Assembly: GCF_003086295.3 (NCBI RefSeq)
Contig: NC_092051.1
Span: 77,508,445-77,572,444, forward strand
Reading direction: 5' to 3'
DNA length: 64,000 bases
Source of the DNA: Arachis hypogaea
Lineage: Eukaryota; Streptophyta; Magnoliopsida; Fabales; Fabaceae
The notes beneath the pieces were generated by a model. The model had not been told where the DNA came from. It worked only from the letters and a program-made list of their open reading frames with translations, and made no database searches. The translations under genes and the position numbers were made by a program. This document shows, in pieces, positions 10,556 through 21,922 of this stretch; the first letter of the stretch is position 1, and every line of letters starts with the position of its first letter.

Positions 10556-11932
10556 TGACGTCAGGATTTTTGCCAGTAAAGAATGTTATAAAAACGGTCG
10601 CGTTGTAGATATAGTCTCTAAACCGACAAAAATCCCTTCGTACAAAAGTTTTGGTTGTCACAAGTAACAAACCCCTTTTAAAATTGATAACCGAGTATTT
10701 AACCTCGGGTCATCTTCTCAAGGAATTACAGGGAGGTATGTTCTTATTATTGGTTATGGAGATTGTAAAATTGGGGGTTTGAGAAATTTGGAGTTTGGGC
10801 AATGTGCACAGGTATATTTAAATGACAAGTAAAATAAATTAAGAATAATAAAATCTCTTGGCAAGGTATGGAGAATTGGAGGTCCTATCCTAGTTATCCT
10901 TATCAACTGTAATGAGAATTGGATTCTTCCCCCACCTTATTAACCTCTAACTATGAAGGTAAGTTAAGTGGATGAATTAATTCTTGAAGAATTCCAATTC
11001 TCAATCAACAATGAGTTTGATAACTCAAGACTTACCAATTATTTAACCAAAGCCAAAAGGAAGAAAATATGTAAGTTAAATTGAGAGTACTTATAAATAA
11101 AGCAAAGCAGAATTAAATCTGAAATTACCTCGAATTGCATTAATAATAGAAGATCAATCTAAACATAAAGAGTTCATAAATTAAATTGGGAAAATAAATA
11201 AAAATAAAGAACCTGGGATTGAGAGTCACTCCTAAAACTAAGAGAAATCCTAAATCCTAATCCTAAGAGAGAGGAGAGAACCTCTCTCTCTAAAAACTAC
11301 ATCTACTCCTAAAATTGTAAATATGAGAGCCTCATCATGAATGGATGCATTCCTCCACTTTATAGCCTCTAATCTGTGTTTTCTGGGCCGCAAACTGGGT
11401 CAGAAACAGCCCAGAATTCGCTGGTTGCGAATTCAGATTCGCTGATTTTCGTCACTTGCGACGCGGCCGCATGGAGCACGGGGTCGCGTCGCCTAGCGTT
11501 AGAGCAACTATGGCATATTATATATTAAATCGAAGCCCCGGACGTTAGCTTTCCAACGCAACTAGAACCGCGTCGTTTGGATCTCTGTAGCTAAAGTTAT
11601 AGGCGTTTGAGTGTAGAGAGGTCAGGCTGGACAGCTTAGCAATTTCTCCAACTTCTTGCATTCCTTTCACTTTTGCATGCTTTCTTCCCATCCTCTAAGT
11701 CATTCCTGCCCTATAATATCTGAAATCACTCAACACACATATCAAGGCATCTAATGGTAATAAGAGAGGATTAAAATTAGCAATTATAAGTCCAAAGAAA
11801 CATGTTTTCAATCAAAGTACATAATTAGGAAGGCAAATGTAAAACCATGGAAATAGTATGAATAAGTGGGTAAAGAGTAGATAAAAACCACTCAATTGAG
11901 CACAAGATAAACCATCAAATAGTGGTTGATCA
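10556..11932 (-). repeat. 5' LTR of element H
   Basis: A 1,377 bp LTR from TGACGTCAGG (plus-strand left end) to GGTTGATCA at 11932, followed by the ATGAC duplication. A conserved block 'ttagctttccaacgcaac' with GC-rich palindromes lies at 11450-11600. It is homologous to LTRs A, C and G. Confidence 0.85.
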
Positions 11933-13268
11933 ATGACACCCTTGAATTTGGGCTCACATCACCTAGTGGACATAAGATGGGCAACATGGTTGCTATGCAA
12001 TGTAGGGAAAAGAGAACAAGAGGTGAAAAGTCAATCACATAGCAAGCATGGTCCATATAGCTTGAGAATTTCAAAAGGATGTCCCTAGGTAAGCTTTCAA
12101 TCCGATTTCACAAAAGAACCTTATGCCAAAATGACTAGTTTCAAATATGTGTAGAGCGCATAAGTAAACAATTGATGCTCAATCATGTCTTTTAAGGCAT
12201 AAGCATAACAAATGGATTCATATGATCAAGGAACCCAATGCATTAAGATAAATGCACAACATCCATCAAGAAATTGCCTAATCAAAGAAAAGGATTCAAA
12301 TCACATGGTGGCCAAATCATGCAATTCCAAAAAGGTTTAAGAAGCTTGAGGGCAATTCTCATTCACTTGGTATTCATAGTTATTCAACAAAGAAACTCAA
12401 AACCAAGTAGCAAAATATAACCTTAATAATAAAATCCAACACTAGAAATTAACAACATTGATGTCAAACTAACATCTCATCAGCAGTCAGTAGCAATAGA
12501 TAGCAAACAAGATTAATAATCCAACACTTATTATGAAAAATAGAAAATTAAATGAAAATCAGACTAACCAAACAACTAACTAAAAGAAATGATGTTAGAT
12601 GGTGCTTGGTAGTGCTAAATGATGGTTGAAGGATGGAAAGAAAAGAAAATAAGAGAGAAGAGGGAAAGAAATGGAAAGAGGAGAAAAAAAAGAAAAGTGG
12701 TGAAACAGGGCAACTTACGCTTACGCATGGAGTGACGCCTGAGCGTGGATGGGTGAAATGGGCGCGACGCATACGCGTGGGTGGATTTTGTGCTAGAGAC
12801 ACAACTCTAGCCCAAAACTCGCACAACTCTCGAGAATTTGTATGGGAGGTGGAAATTTTGGATCCACGCGTACGCGTGGGTGACGCGCACGCGTGGATGG
12901 TCGAAAAGCTTGGGGTCACCCATACGCGTGGCATGGTGCTCTGTTTTTCAAAAATTTTTCTAAGTTCTTGCACCAAACCAAGCATTCTAAACCTCCAAAC
13001 AGCTACCAAAATACCATAAAACCTTATTCAACATACTAGACTACCAATTAAACTCAACAAACCAACATAATCATTAAATTAAACTAATTCTACTAATATT
13101 TACAAAAAAAGAAAAATGAAAAAGAAGTTACCATGGTGGGGTGTCTCCCACCTAGCACTTTTATTTTAAGTCCTTAAGTTGGACAATTAGTGAGCTCCTT
13201 ATCATGGTGGCTTGTGCTTGTATCCATCCTTGAACATCCACCAATGCTTGGAATTCCAATAAGCTCCA
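11933..13268 (-). mobile_element. Element D internal region, with palindrome array and double hairpin
   Basis: Continues element D to the right of H; the target sequence joins across the ATGAC duplication. No full ORF is convincing. It contains a palindrome array at 12715-12930 (CACGCGTACGCGTGG and variants), in the same place as in H and E. At 13135-13184 is the double hairpin (GTCC-AACTTAA-GGAC then GGTGGG-AGACAC-CCCACC on the minus strand). The homologous block breaks off at about 13268, so gag-pol, the primer-binding site and part of the 5' LTR of D are missing, replaced by the CACTA segment. Confidence 0.65.
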
Positions 13269-14729
13269 TCATTCAAAATTAATATCTCCATGCTTTGATA
13301 TCCTGATAAACACACCCTTGATATGAATTCGTATCAAGTTACACAGTATGGTTCTGTATTTTACAAGTATGTGTCTATTTGTAAATTTTCCATCTCAAAT
13401 TATTCTATTCCAATGCCATTGTTAGGAAAAGGAAAAGTTAGTCAGAAATCCAAGAAGGAACCTAGTAGGGAGGACATTCATTTGCTTGTAGTCGATATTC
13501 TAAAGGAAGTTGATAAAATATTGTAAGTAATGACTTGTATGGAAATCAATGTTTTATCCAAACGTTGAGTTCTGATTTAATAAACATTTTATTTTGGGTT
13601 TTCTGCTTGATGTATTTCTGGTTATCTATGAGCTTAATAATTCAGCTTCAAATGCCAGTTCTGCTTCTAAAAATATTGTGATTGATGAAGCTGTTATATT
13701 TCTGAGCATTTCTGCATTTATTATTTTTTAAGTTGTTGTTAATGCATGTTAATTGAGTGCCAAACATAGCCTGTGATGATTCAACCCAACTGTTTGAGGT
13801 ATTTTGGAGCCAAGACCCTGTTTAAAGGGAGAACCTACTTGGTGAAGCTGCATTCATTTGAATTATTATTTAATGAATTGACAATTGATAGTGATTGTTT
13901 GACGATTGATACTTATGTAAATTTAATGAATTAAATTATGATTAATTAGCCTGGGTTTATATATTGAATTGGTAATTCTTGATAATTTACATTCTTGATT
14001 GGCTAGTTTTAAACTTTAAGAATAGATTCTTAAGGAATTAGTTAATTTTAACTTGTAAGTTCTAACTTAATTTTTACTCTGATGAAGATATTGTTATGTG
14101 TTGTTTTTTAATTTTAGTTTTCATTGTTCATATTTGCAGGGGTACAAAATTGATGCCAACTTGACTGAAATATGCTAGAAGAGTCAAGAATTATAAATCC
14201 GATATGATACAATTTTATGTTAGGAAAAAGTTGTTTAGTTGAATTTCTAGAACTTATTTTATTGTAAAAGAATCTTAATGACATGTAAGATATTCTAATT
14301 ATCTATATGATTATATATTATATAAATGTTAAGTTAGCGTGTTTAAAAAATTAATTGATATATCAATTATTTAATTAAATATTTTAAAATGAACTTTTTA
14401 TTTTTGTAACTAAGAATAAAAAATGTTACAAAAGTAAGTAGTATTTTGTAACAAAATATTATGACACAAAAATTTAAATTGTTACGAAAAAATTTTAAAG
14501 GTCAAATATTGTTATCACTTTTGTAATGACTTTTGTTTTTTTGTATCAGAAAAATTTGTTACAAAATATTACTTTGAATTGTAACAGTTCTTTTTTTTTT
14601 TTACAAAAACTTTTTGTAATGGGACATACTGCAACGGCCCCCTTTTTTGTTACAAAATCCTTTTGTTTCGAAATTCTGATTTTTTGTAATAATTTTTTTT
14701 GGTTACAAATATTACTTTTTCTTGTAGTG
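13269..14729. mobile_element. CACTA (En/Spm-like) transposon end, other end missing
   Basis: The right boundary reads TTTTTCTTGTAGTG at 14716-14729, the reverse complement of CACTACAAGAAAAA, the standard terminus of plant CACTA elements. The 320 bp inside it contain repeated TTGTTACAAAA / TTTTGTAAC words in both orientations, typical of subterminal transposase-binding repeats. No matching CACTACAAG end is visible on the left near 13269, so this is a truncated element. The DNA between holds a gene-like fragment (13413-14174) and otherwise A+T-rich sequence. The boundary at 14730 is with LTR D, so the CACTA right end is intact and the left end is lost. Confidence 0.7.
13413..14174 (+). pseudogene. 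Captured gene fragment, possibly DEK C-terminal-like, inside the CACTA segment
   Basis: An open segment at 13413-13522 encodes a basic stretch (GKGKVSQKSKKEPSRED) followed by an amphipathic helix (IHLLVVDILKEVD), and is followed directly by GTAAGT (13523), a consensus splice donor. At 14139 a pyrimidine-rich tract ends in TTTGCAG, a splice acceptor, opening a short frame containing YKIDANLTE before a stop. The pattern 'K-K-x-P-S-x-x-x-hydrophobic-ILKEVD' recalls the C-terminal fold of plant DEK chromatin proteins, from memory and unverified. The central helix expected in that fold is not seen, so the copy would be defective. An alternative is a fragment of the CACTA element's own second gene. 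Confidence 0.35.
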
Positions 14730-17700
14730 TATGTCAATCCAAATCCATAAGTCCTAGCCTCCTCACTAATGGACTAAGTGAAAGCTAGAGTCAATGGATA
14801 CCAATTATCAATCACTTGGACATTGGTAGCTCAAGTTCACCTAAGTTACCATCCCAAGCCAAGAACACAAAAATCTACTCTAACATCCTTCCAAGCATTT
14901 TGTCAAACACTTGGAAGGCATAAAAGGAAAGCATCACAAAACTGCAAGAAATGTAAATCTACAACTACCAATTGTAAGAAATTAACAACAACAAAGCAAT
15001 TAAACAATAAAAGAAATCAAACATAAATTGCATTAAAGGAAAATAGAAGAAACAAAAGTGCAATAACAACAAAGTAAACAATTACAACGAATGAAATACT
15101 AAACTAGGAAAGCAAAGGTAAAGGAACAAGAAATTGTAAAAGAAAAGTAAATCAAAGCATAAATTATGTAACATCCCGCATTTTTTTAAAATCTAAATAT
15201 AAATAAATTGTGATTTTATCTTGTTAAGTTTAAATTTTGTAATTTTAGAAATTATTTTGTTAGAAATAATTAAATAGATTCGGAGATAGTTTTATTTTGA
15301 ATCAATTAATATTTTTAAGTAATCTTATTATAATAGAATATTTTGTATAATTTTAGTAATTGAAAAATAAGAAAGAATTGTATAATTTAATTTAAGTAAC
15401 TTTTATTCTGAAAGGTTACGATTTATTTTATTGATTTGATATCTTATTTTATAAATTAATCAATTGAGAGTAATTAAATTAGTTTTATTAATATTCAGAG
15501 TTAAGTTAATTAATATTTTTGTGTAAATTTTTATAATTGGTTATTTTATCTAATTTCAAATTAGAATTTAGTACTGGAAGTGTTATATAATTAAATTTAA
15601 GAAATTTCTATTATGAATGAATTATGGTTTACTTTATTAGTTTGAGCTTTAGAGATTAATTTATTAGGAATGATTAAATAGATTTTTATAAATTCTTAAA
15701 GTTTAAGTAATTTTATTATAATTAGATATTTTGTAAATTGAAATTAAAGTTTTGGTGATAGAAAAATAATAAAAAGTTATATCATTTAATTTGACTGATT
15801 AGTATTGAGTTTAAACTATATTTTATAAAAATGTGATTAATATGCTTATTTTATAATTTAAATTAGAAATAATTAATTCAACTTACCAATATGTTGATAA
15901 ATAATGTTCTTAGATATTTTTAATAAAGTATGTTTAATTTTAAAATTATTTTATCCTTTAATTTTATCAAAATATCTATTTATATTTATCTTTATTCCTT
16001 TATAAAAATCCTAATTTTACCCTAATTCCCCAAATTGGAACCCTAGTTCTAAATCCCTAATCAGAAACTTAATTTCCCTTTCCCCAGCCCTGAAGCACGC
16101 AGCCCACCCCCTTTCTTCCTAAAACACTAACACAAAAAACAAAAGAAAGAAACGCAGAAATGGAAAGGAAGAACAGAGAGCTTGGAATTGGAGAAGATGG
16201 AGCCATACTCTGCACCGTCCAGCTGCTCGCCACGCCGTCGACGTCGTCGGGAAGAGAAGGATGCATGTGAAGGAGGAGCGCGACCTGCTGCGAGAGGCCA
16301 TGCGCTGTTGCTGTCACTGAAGCCCGCCATCGTCGTCGCAGTTGATGAAGCCACTAACGATGCCCCTGTTCGCCGCTTGAAGGGGATTTTATCACCACCA
16401 TTTCTGCCACTACCGACGAGCACGAAGGGAGAGATAGGAGTTCATAGAGAACGGAGATGTGACGAGGAAAATAAGGGCTCGTAACACTGCCGCTGTTGCT
16501 GGAGACGGAGGTTGCTGTCGAGCTGCACGCCGCTGCCATCAGAGGAAGCTGCTGCTACTGTGTGTACAGAGAAGAGGAGAGTTACGAGAATCAAGGGAAG
16601 AAGACGCTGTCCCGCCACTGCTTCTGGTTTCTGGAATCGGAGAAAACGCCACTGTCGCTACTGTTTGTTGGGTTCAAGATCGCTGATGCTGTCCTGGTAT
16701 TGCTCGGTTACCATAGCCTCCTTCATCCTTGTATCTGAATCTGTATCATTAACAGCCTATTTTGATTATTGCTATCTCTGCTTGCTGCTTCATCGTTATA
16801 GAAAAAATGCCCAAAAATGTTTTTGTTTCCGTCTAGCCATTATTATCGCGATTATTGATGACATCGCTGCTACAGAGAGTCATTGGCATCACTGTTGCGG
16901 TTGCTGCCACGAACTAGGAAATAAAGGAAATTGCTATGTTAGATCCTGTGATTACGACATCGAGGTAGGGGGTTTAAAACGATTTCAATTTAAGAATGCC
17001 TACAAGGTTTATTGAATAACTGCAAATAGATTTAATAGCTGTGAGTAATTGATTGATTATGTGAATATTGAATTGTGGCTGAAATTGTGATTGGAATGGT
17101 TGAGATTGTGATTTGAAATTGTTGATTAGTGATATTGATTGATTATGTGGATTGGGAATTGTTTGATGACTAATTGTTGAGAATTTCTGAATTTTAATGG
17201 GTTATGTTGGATTTGTTGCCGTTGAGCTGTTATTTGGTATATTGTAATGTTAATGAACTTGGTTGGTGGTTGATTTGGAATTGGTTTTGAGGGGTATTGA
17301 AGGGTTGGATTTTGAATACAAAATGGTTTGCTGAAAATCAGGTTCTCTTGAAATTAAACGGCAACTTTGAAAGTGAATCAGTGGCTCTATAGTGACTGAA
17401 ATGATGAGAATTTAAATGTTAAGTAAATTATATTAAGTGTGATTGTTGAGATTCAATTTTGAAGGTTTCGTATTAACTGGAACATTAGTTATGATTTTTT
17501 CAAAGTTAAATCGTGGATCTGATTTTCTGCACTATTTTAAATGAAATTAGAAACTTTAAAAATCTATAACTAATTCTATGATGATCGAATTTGTGTGGGA
17601 CTAAGTCTGGATTAAGCTTGGGAATATAGGGAGTTGGACTGGTGAATTTGAGACTTTTTCATCAAGTTTATGATTTATGGTAAATTTTTGAATTATGGAT

Positions 17701-18827
17701 GTCAAATCTGTTTTTTTTTGCAGAACGATTAACACATCAGCAACTTGTTTCTTCTATTGGAAATTTTTCAGTTTGAATTTTGAAATGGAACAAATTTTAA
17801 ATAAAACTTTATTCCTATTATTTTAATGTCATAAAATTTCAGAACAATTGGACTTGTAGTTTTAAAGATATGAATTTTTGAAAGATGATGCATTATGCAG
17901 AAAAAGCCAGATTCTGTTTTCCTAAATTAGTAACTTTGAGAGTTTATAACTTTTGATCCTGGATAGATATTGAAATGCAACTAATTGGAGGTGAAAGTAT
18001 GTTTAGCATATGTAAATTAAATTTCAGGGTTTTCCATGTTTTAATAAGTGAGTTATGGGACTTGGAAGAGGTTGTGTTCAATGATTTGTAAAACAGAATT
18101 CTGCAGAGAATTACCTAACTTCGAAGCTACGTTACTTCTTCATTAAAAATGGTATGACCCTGGAACCAATTTAGAAAGAAATTTGGATAAGTTATGTTTA
18201 ACCACATTAATTTTGAAGGTGGTTGGATTTAATTTGGATTTTATATGAAATTTCAAATGTTGTACGTTGCTGCTGTCTTCTGGTTTTAAGGCACTACAGA
18301 GCAGTCACGGTTTTGCTTATATTCCCGAAGCTAGAGTCAGAGAAAAATTGTGATTTTTGGTTTAATAGAAAGCTTAATTCGAGATGGTCGCATGGATATG
18401 AGGTTTGCATAATTCAGAATTCGTTTGATATTTTAAAAAAAAAAAATTGAAATTAGATTGCCGATGTTGTTTTGGTGATTACTTGGATATGGAATTTAAG
18501 AAAATAGATTTTCTATACTATTATCAAATGTTTTTGAGAATATATTGTTGTGGCAATTGCTGATAAGAGGTTGTGAAATGTTGAGAAAGAAGGACCCGAA
18601 AGGGTGGCTAAGTCCTATTTTTAGAGGAAATTATGTCCAAATTTTTATAAAAGTATAAGGATTTAATTAAAATAAATTTAAGGCTTGATGATAACTTCAC
18701 TGATTCATTTAAGAAAAGATTATTTGGTTTATGAGGTTGTTGGCAAGGGCGTGGTCTAGTCCCGCTTGCGTATTTGCAATTATGAAAGAAAAAAGGAAAG
18801 GGTAAAGTAGTTATTGTATGATTATCT

Positions 18828-18995
18828 GTTGCTTGAGGCAACCCAAGAGATATTTGTTTATTTGTTTGTTGCTTGAAGCAACCTAAGAGATGTTTGTTTG
18901 CTGCTTGAGGCAATCCAAGAGATATTGTTTGCTTATTTGTTGCTTAATGCAACCTAAGAGATAATATTTATTTATCTGTTGCTTAAAGCAACCCA
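18828..18995 (+). repeat. Five tandem hairpin units in solo LTR I
   Basis: Units of about 33-42 bp, each containing GTTGCTT(R)(R)GGCAAC-like inverted repeats (for example GTTGC-TTGAG-GCAAC) followed by CCAAGAGAT or CTAAGAGAT and a TTTGTTT spacer. Both arms vary between units. Confidence 0.75.
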
Positions 18996-19469
18996 AGAGC
19001 TTCTGTAGGGAAACTAGGATACCTACAGCAATTTTCCGTTCCCAAGAGTATATTTCCTACGAATAGAAAGCAGAGGCTGTCTCAATAGAGCTGCTAATAA
19101 TTATATGCGTATTTATTTGAACGAAAAATCGTATTCGGGAAATCGTGAACTCGTGACTGGATAAATGTCGGGAATGCAGGTGCTAACCGACACATGAGCT
19201 CATGGCCTGCACTAGGACTAGACATTCATCATATGCATCTATGTGACATTGTTTGGGTGTGTATATTGTAATTGGTTTGCCTATGTGAATAATTCTGTTT
19301 AATTGCTAATTGCTATACTTGATGTAATTGCTCTTGATTGTGTTTGAACCTTATTACCTGTGTTTGTAACTGATTGTTTGGATTGTGGTGATTGGATGTT
19401 GATTGAGTTGTTTGGGCCTGAGGCCGTGACTGGTATGTTTGAGGTCTAGTTCTGTATAAAGTATCTGAC

Positions 19470-19640
19470 TGGTTCAGCATAGACTTAAAGAACCTATGCT
19501 TGGAGCAGGATGATCATTTATACCGTGTAGGTAACTTTTTTAATGTTATGGTCTAGTAAAGTATGAAAAATCAAACTGGTTCAGCATAGACTTAATGAAC
19601 CTATGCTTAGAACAAGTTGGTCATTCATACAGTATAGGAA
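19470..19640 (+). repeat. Duplicated ~110 bp block with hairpin in solo LTR I
   Basis: 'actggttcagcatagactta' followed by 'gaacctatgctt' occurs at about 19471 and 19579. Each copy can fold through AGCATAG with CTATGCT. The downstream part ('ggtcattcatac', 'gatcatttatac') is also repeated. Confidence 0.65.
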
Positions 19641-20922
19641 AACTTTTAAGAGCTTTATAAAGAAAATATAGGTCTAGGATTTTGAATAATTAACTAATGC
19701 TTTTAAAGAAGGTTAATTTTCTTTTAGATGTCTCTGAATGAAATTAACTATTTGCGCTTTATTCTTTACTTTCACGGCATTCTCGACCTCTACTGAGAAC
19801 ATGTGGTTTGGTTCTCACCCCCAAATTTTCCACCCTTTTAGTGACACATATTTGAAGATGCAATATGAAGCTGCAAACGATTAGTAGGCCTTCTTTAGGG
19901 TTTTAATTGCTTTCATAGAGTCCCCTCGCTGTTGTCCCTTGAGATTTTATTTTACATAGAGGAGTAGGTTTAGTATATTGTATTTGAGTTTTATTTGGTT
20001 TCTTTTGTATTAAGAGTTATTATTAATAATATTTATGTGATTATTATTTGTTGGAAATCTTTGAAACATGACTTTACGGAATAAAAACAAAAATTTTCTG
20101 GCATTTCCTTAAAACTAAAACGCGAACTCGATAAAAAGGCTCGATAATTAAGTAGTTAATACTAGAAAAGGTTACGTAATGTTCTTTCTAGTAGAAATAC
20201 CCTGACTTAAGCAAGGTATTTTGCTGGAAGGGATGTTGCAAATTAACCCTAAATCTAAAGAAGAATTAAACTAAACCTAACCTAATTCTAAAAAGAAGAG
20301 AGAGCTTATCTCTCTAACTAAAGCATGGTGAAAAACTAAACTAATTGCTCCCCCCTTGACCCCCCTTGAATTCTGCATGTAATAGCCTCAGAAATGAGTT
20401 GGATCTGGGCCTGGGAAGCTCAGAAGTTGCCCCCAGGGAATTGCCTTTAATGAGGTCACGTGTCGCTTTCCATGCGTACGCGTCGGTCACGCGAATGCGT
20501 CGGTCACGCGTACGCGTCATATTGCAATTCTCCTTATCATGCGTATGCATCATGTCATTCATACACGTCGATTGACATATGACCTACTCACGCTCGCGTG
20601 TCGCTCACGCGTGCGTGTCGCTTTGAAATCATCAAAAGCTCATTTCTTCATGAATTCTCCACTTGAATGCTTTTCTCTTCACTCCTTTGATCCATTCTTT
20701 GCCTCTTAAACCTGAAATCACTAACACACATATCAAGGCATCTAGTAGAATCAAAGGTGAATTAAAATGAACTAATTAAAGGCCTAAAAAGCATGTTTTC
20801 ACACTTAGGCACAGATTAAGGGAGAATTACAAAACTATGCTATTTCATTGAATAAATGTGAGGAAAGTTGATAAAATCTTCTAAATTAAGTACAAGATAA
20901 ACCCTAAAAATGGGGTTTATCA

Positions 20923-21900
20923 GTGACCCAGAGAAATCATTTTTCCTTCAGGGTGCCCGTTATTTCTCTTCACCTCACAGGAGTTTTGAAATTTTCAATA
21001 ATAAGAAGTTATTTTGGGGGGGGGGGGGAGGTTTGGGGGTTTAATAATTTTGAAGCATTAAAATCCCAACAAAAGTGTTGGAAGGGGGATATAAGAAAAG
21101 GAATGACACGAAAGTAAAGGATTATTGGCATAAAGAGACACACCCCTAAGACACAGCAAAAACATAAAAGGATAGATAAGGGGTTTTCCTACTAGACCTC
21201 TAAGAAACCTATTCTTAGCAACCCTAGGTCACCAGAAGGGATTCCCTACTAAACCTTCAAAGAACCTATTCTTGACAACCTAGATAAGAGGGCTGAAGTT
21301 GAAGAAACCACAATGCAGAATCACCTTAGGTTGGATCCTTCAATATTCTTCATGCAACAAGCGAAGCAAATCACTCACTTCATTAGTCACACTAAAAAAA
21401 CGTGCATAAAGCACTAAGAAAATTTTATTCATCAAAAGTTGTGTAAATTATCACACCAAAGGTGTTTAAATAGGCCCCTAACAAAATAACTAAAAGATAA
21501 AATAAGATAACTTAATTTAAATCAGATTTGATCTTATCGGATTAGGTCAGATTTGATTTAAATTTAAAATCCCTAAAAATACTACTAAGCAAAGCAGAAG
21601 TAAATCAAATCTTCCAACAAACTCTAACAGCAAAAGAAACTAAAATAAATGCCTAAAAATTTAAAAATTAATAATAAATTATGCCTCCCACTGAATTTGA
21701 AAAGCATTATTAGGCTTCTTGCTGTCCTTACTTAGCCTAATAAGCCTTATGAGTTGTTGTCATTTCAGCACCACTATTTTTGAGATGAACTCTTGGTCTC
21801 CTTGATATCCAAGACTGGCATAGTATAATTCTTCTAGTATTCAGATCTTTGAATATGAAAAGATTACCATTATGCCCCTTGCCTCTAAAATGGCAAAAAT
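20923..21900. other. Unassigned repeat-like sequence
   Basis: I see no gene. The segment has a 13-base G run (21016-21028), an imperfect direct repeat of about 60 bp at 21185-21290 ('ctactaaaccttcaaagaacctattcttgacaacc' type, both copies), and a promoter/poly-A-like stretch at 21430-21480. It may be the decayed end of an older element or of the Mutator-like segment that follows. Confidence 0.4.
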
Positions 21901-21922
21901 TCCCTCCTGAACACTTATTAGC

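Larger units (their letters stand above)
7229..11932 (-). mobile_element. Element H: 4.7 kb non-autonomous LTR retrotransposon
   Basis: Complete insertion flanked by ATGAC at 7224-7228 and 11933-11937, with the target lying in the 3' region of element D. Order on the minus strand: 5' LTR (11932-10556), primer-binding site, one ORF of 388 codons, double-hairpin module, palindrome array, internally truncated 3' LTR (7914-7229). There is no protease, reverse transcriptase or integrase, so it would need enzymes from a relative. A deletion removed the polypurine tract and the first part of the 3' LTR, joining the palindrome array straight to the LTR at about 7915. Confidence 0.85.
15167..20240 (+). 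mobile_element. Solo LTR 'I', 5.07 kb, inserted in LTR D
   Basis: Starts TGTAACATCCC and ends GGGATGTTGCA (near-inverted termini), flanked by AATTA at 15162-15166 and 20241-20245. No internal direct repeat of the ends, primer-binding site, polypurine tract or pol motif was found, so it reads as one very long LTR rather than a full element. A GC-rich leader-like section at 16080-16740 follows an A+T-rich promoter-like region and contains Arg-rich open frames I do not consider real genes. Further along are hairpin tandem repeats (18828-18995), a duplicated block (19470-19640), a block near 19180-19230 similar to 49055-49105 in K, and a TGAGAAC/GTTCTCA hairpin (19794-19817). LTRs of this size are known in Ogre/Tat-like elements. 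Confidence 0.65.
14730..20922 (-). repeat. 5' LTR of element D, split by solo LTR I
   Basis: The LTR is in two pieces, 14730-15166 and 20246-20922, and joined they match 4254-5206. The join is proved by the 4558 region, which reads straight through the insertion point. Its left end is cut by the CACTA segment. Its right end TTTATCA (20922) is followed by 'gtgacccag', not by a polypurine tract, as expected for a 5' LTR. The palindrome cluster lies at 20458-20610. Confidence 0.8.

Noticed and set aside
16182..17015. Several overlapping open frames in a GC-rich stretch (Arg-rich, Cys/His-rich peptides)
   Set aside because: Frames overlap on both strands, lack known motifs and lie within solo LTR I, where GC-rich leader sequence opens frames by chance.
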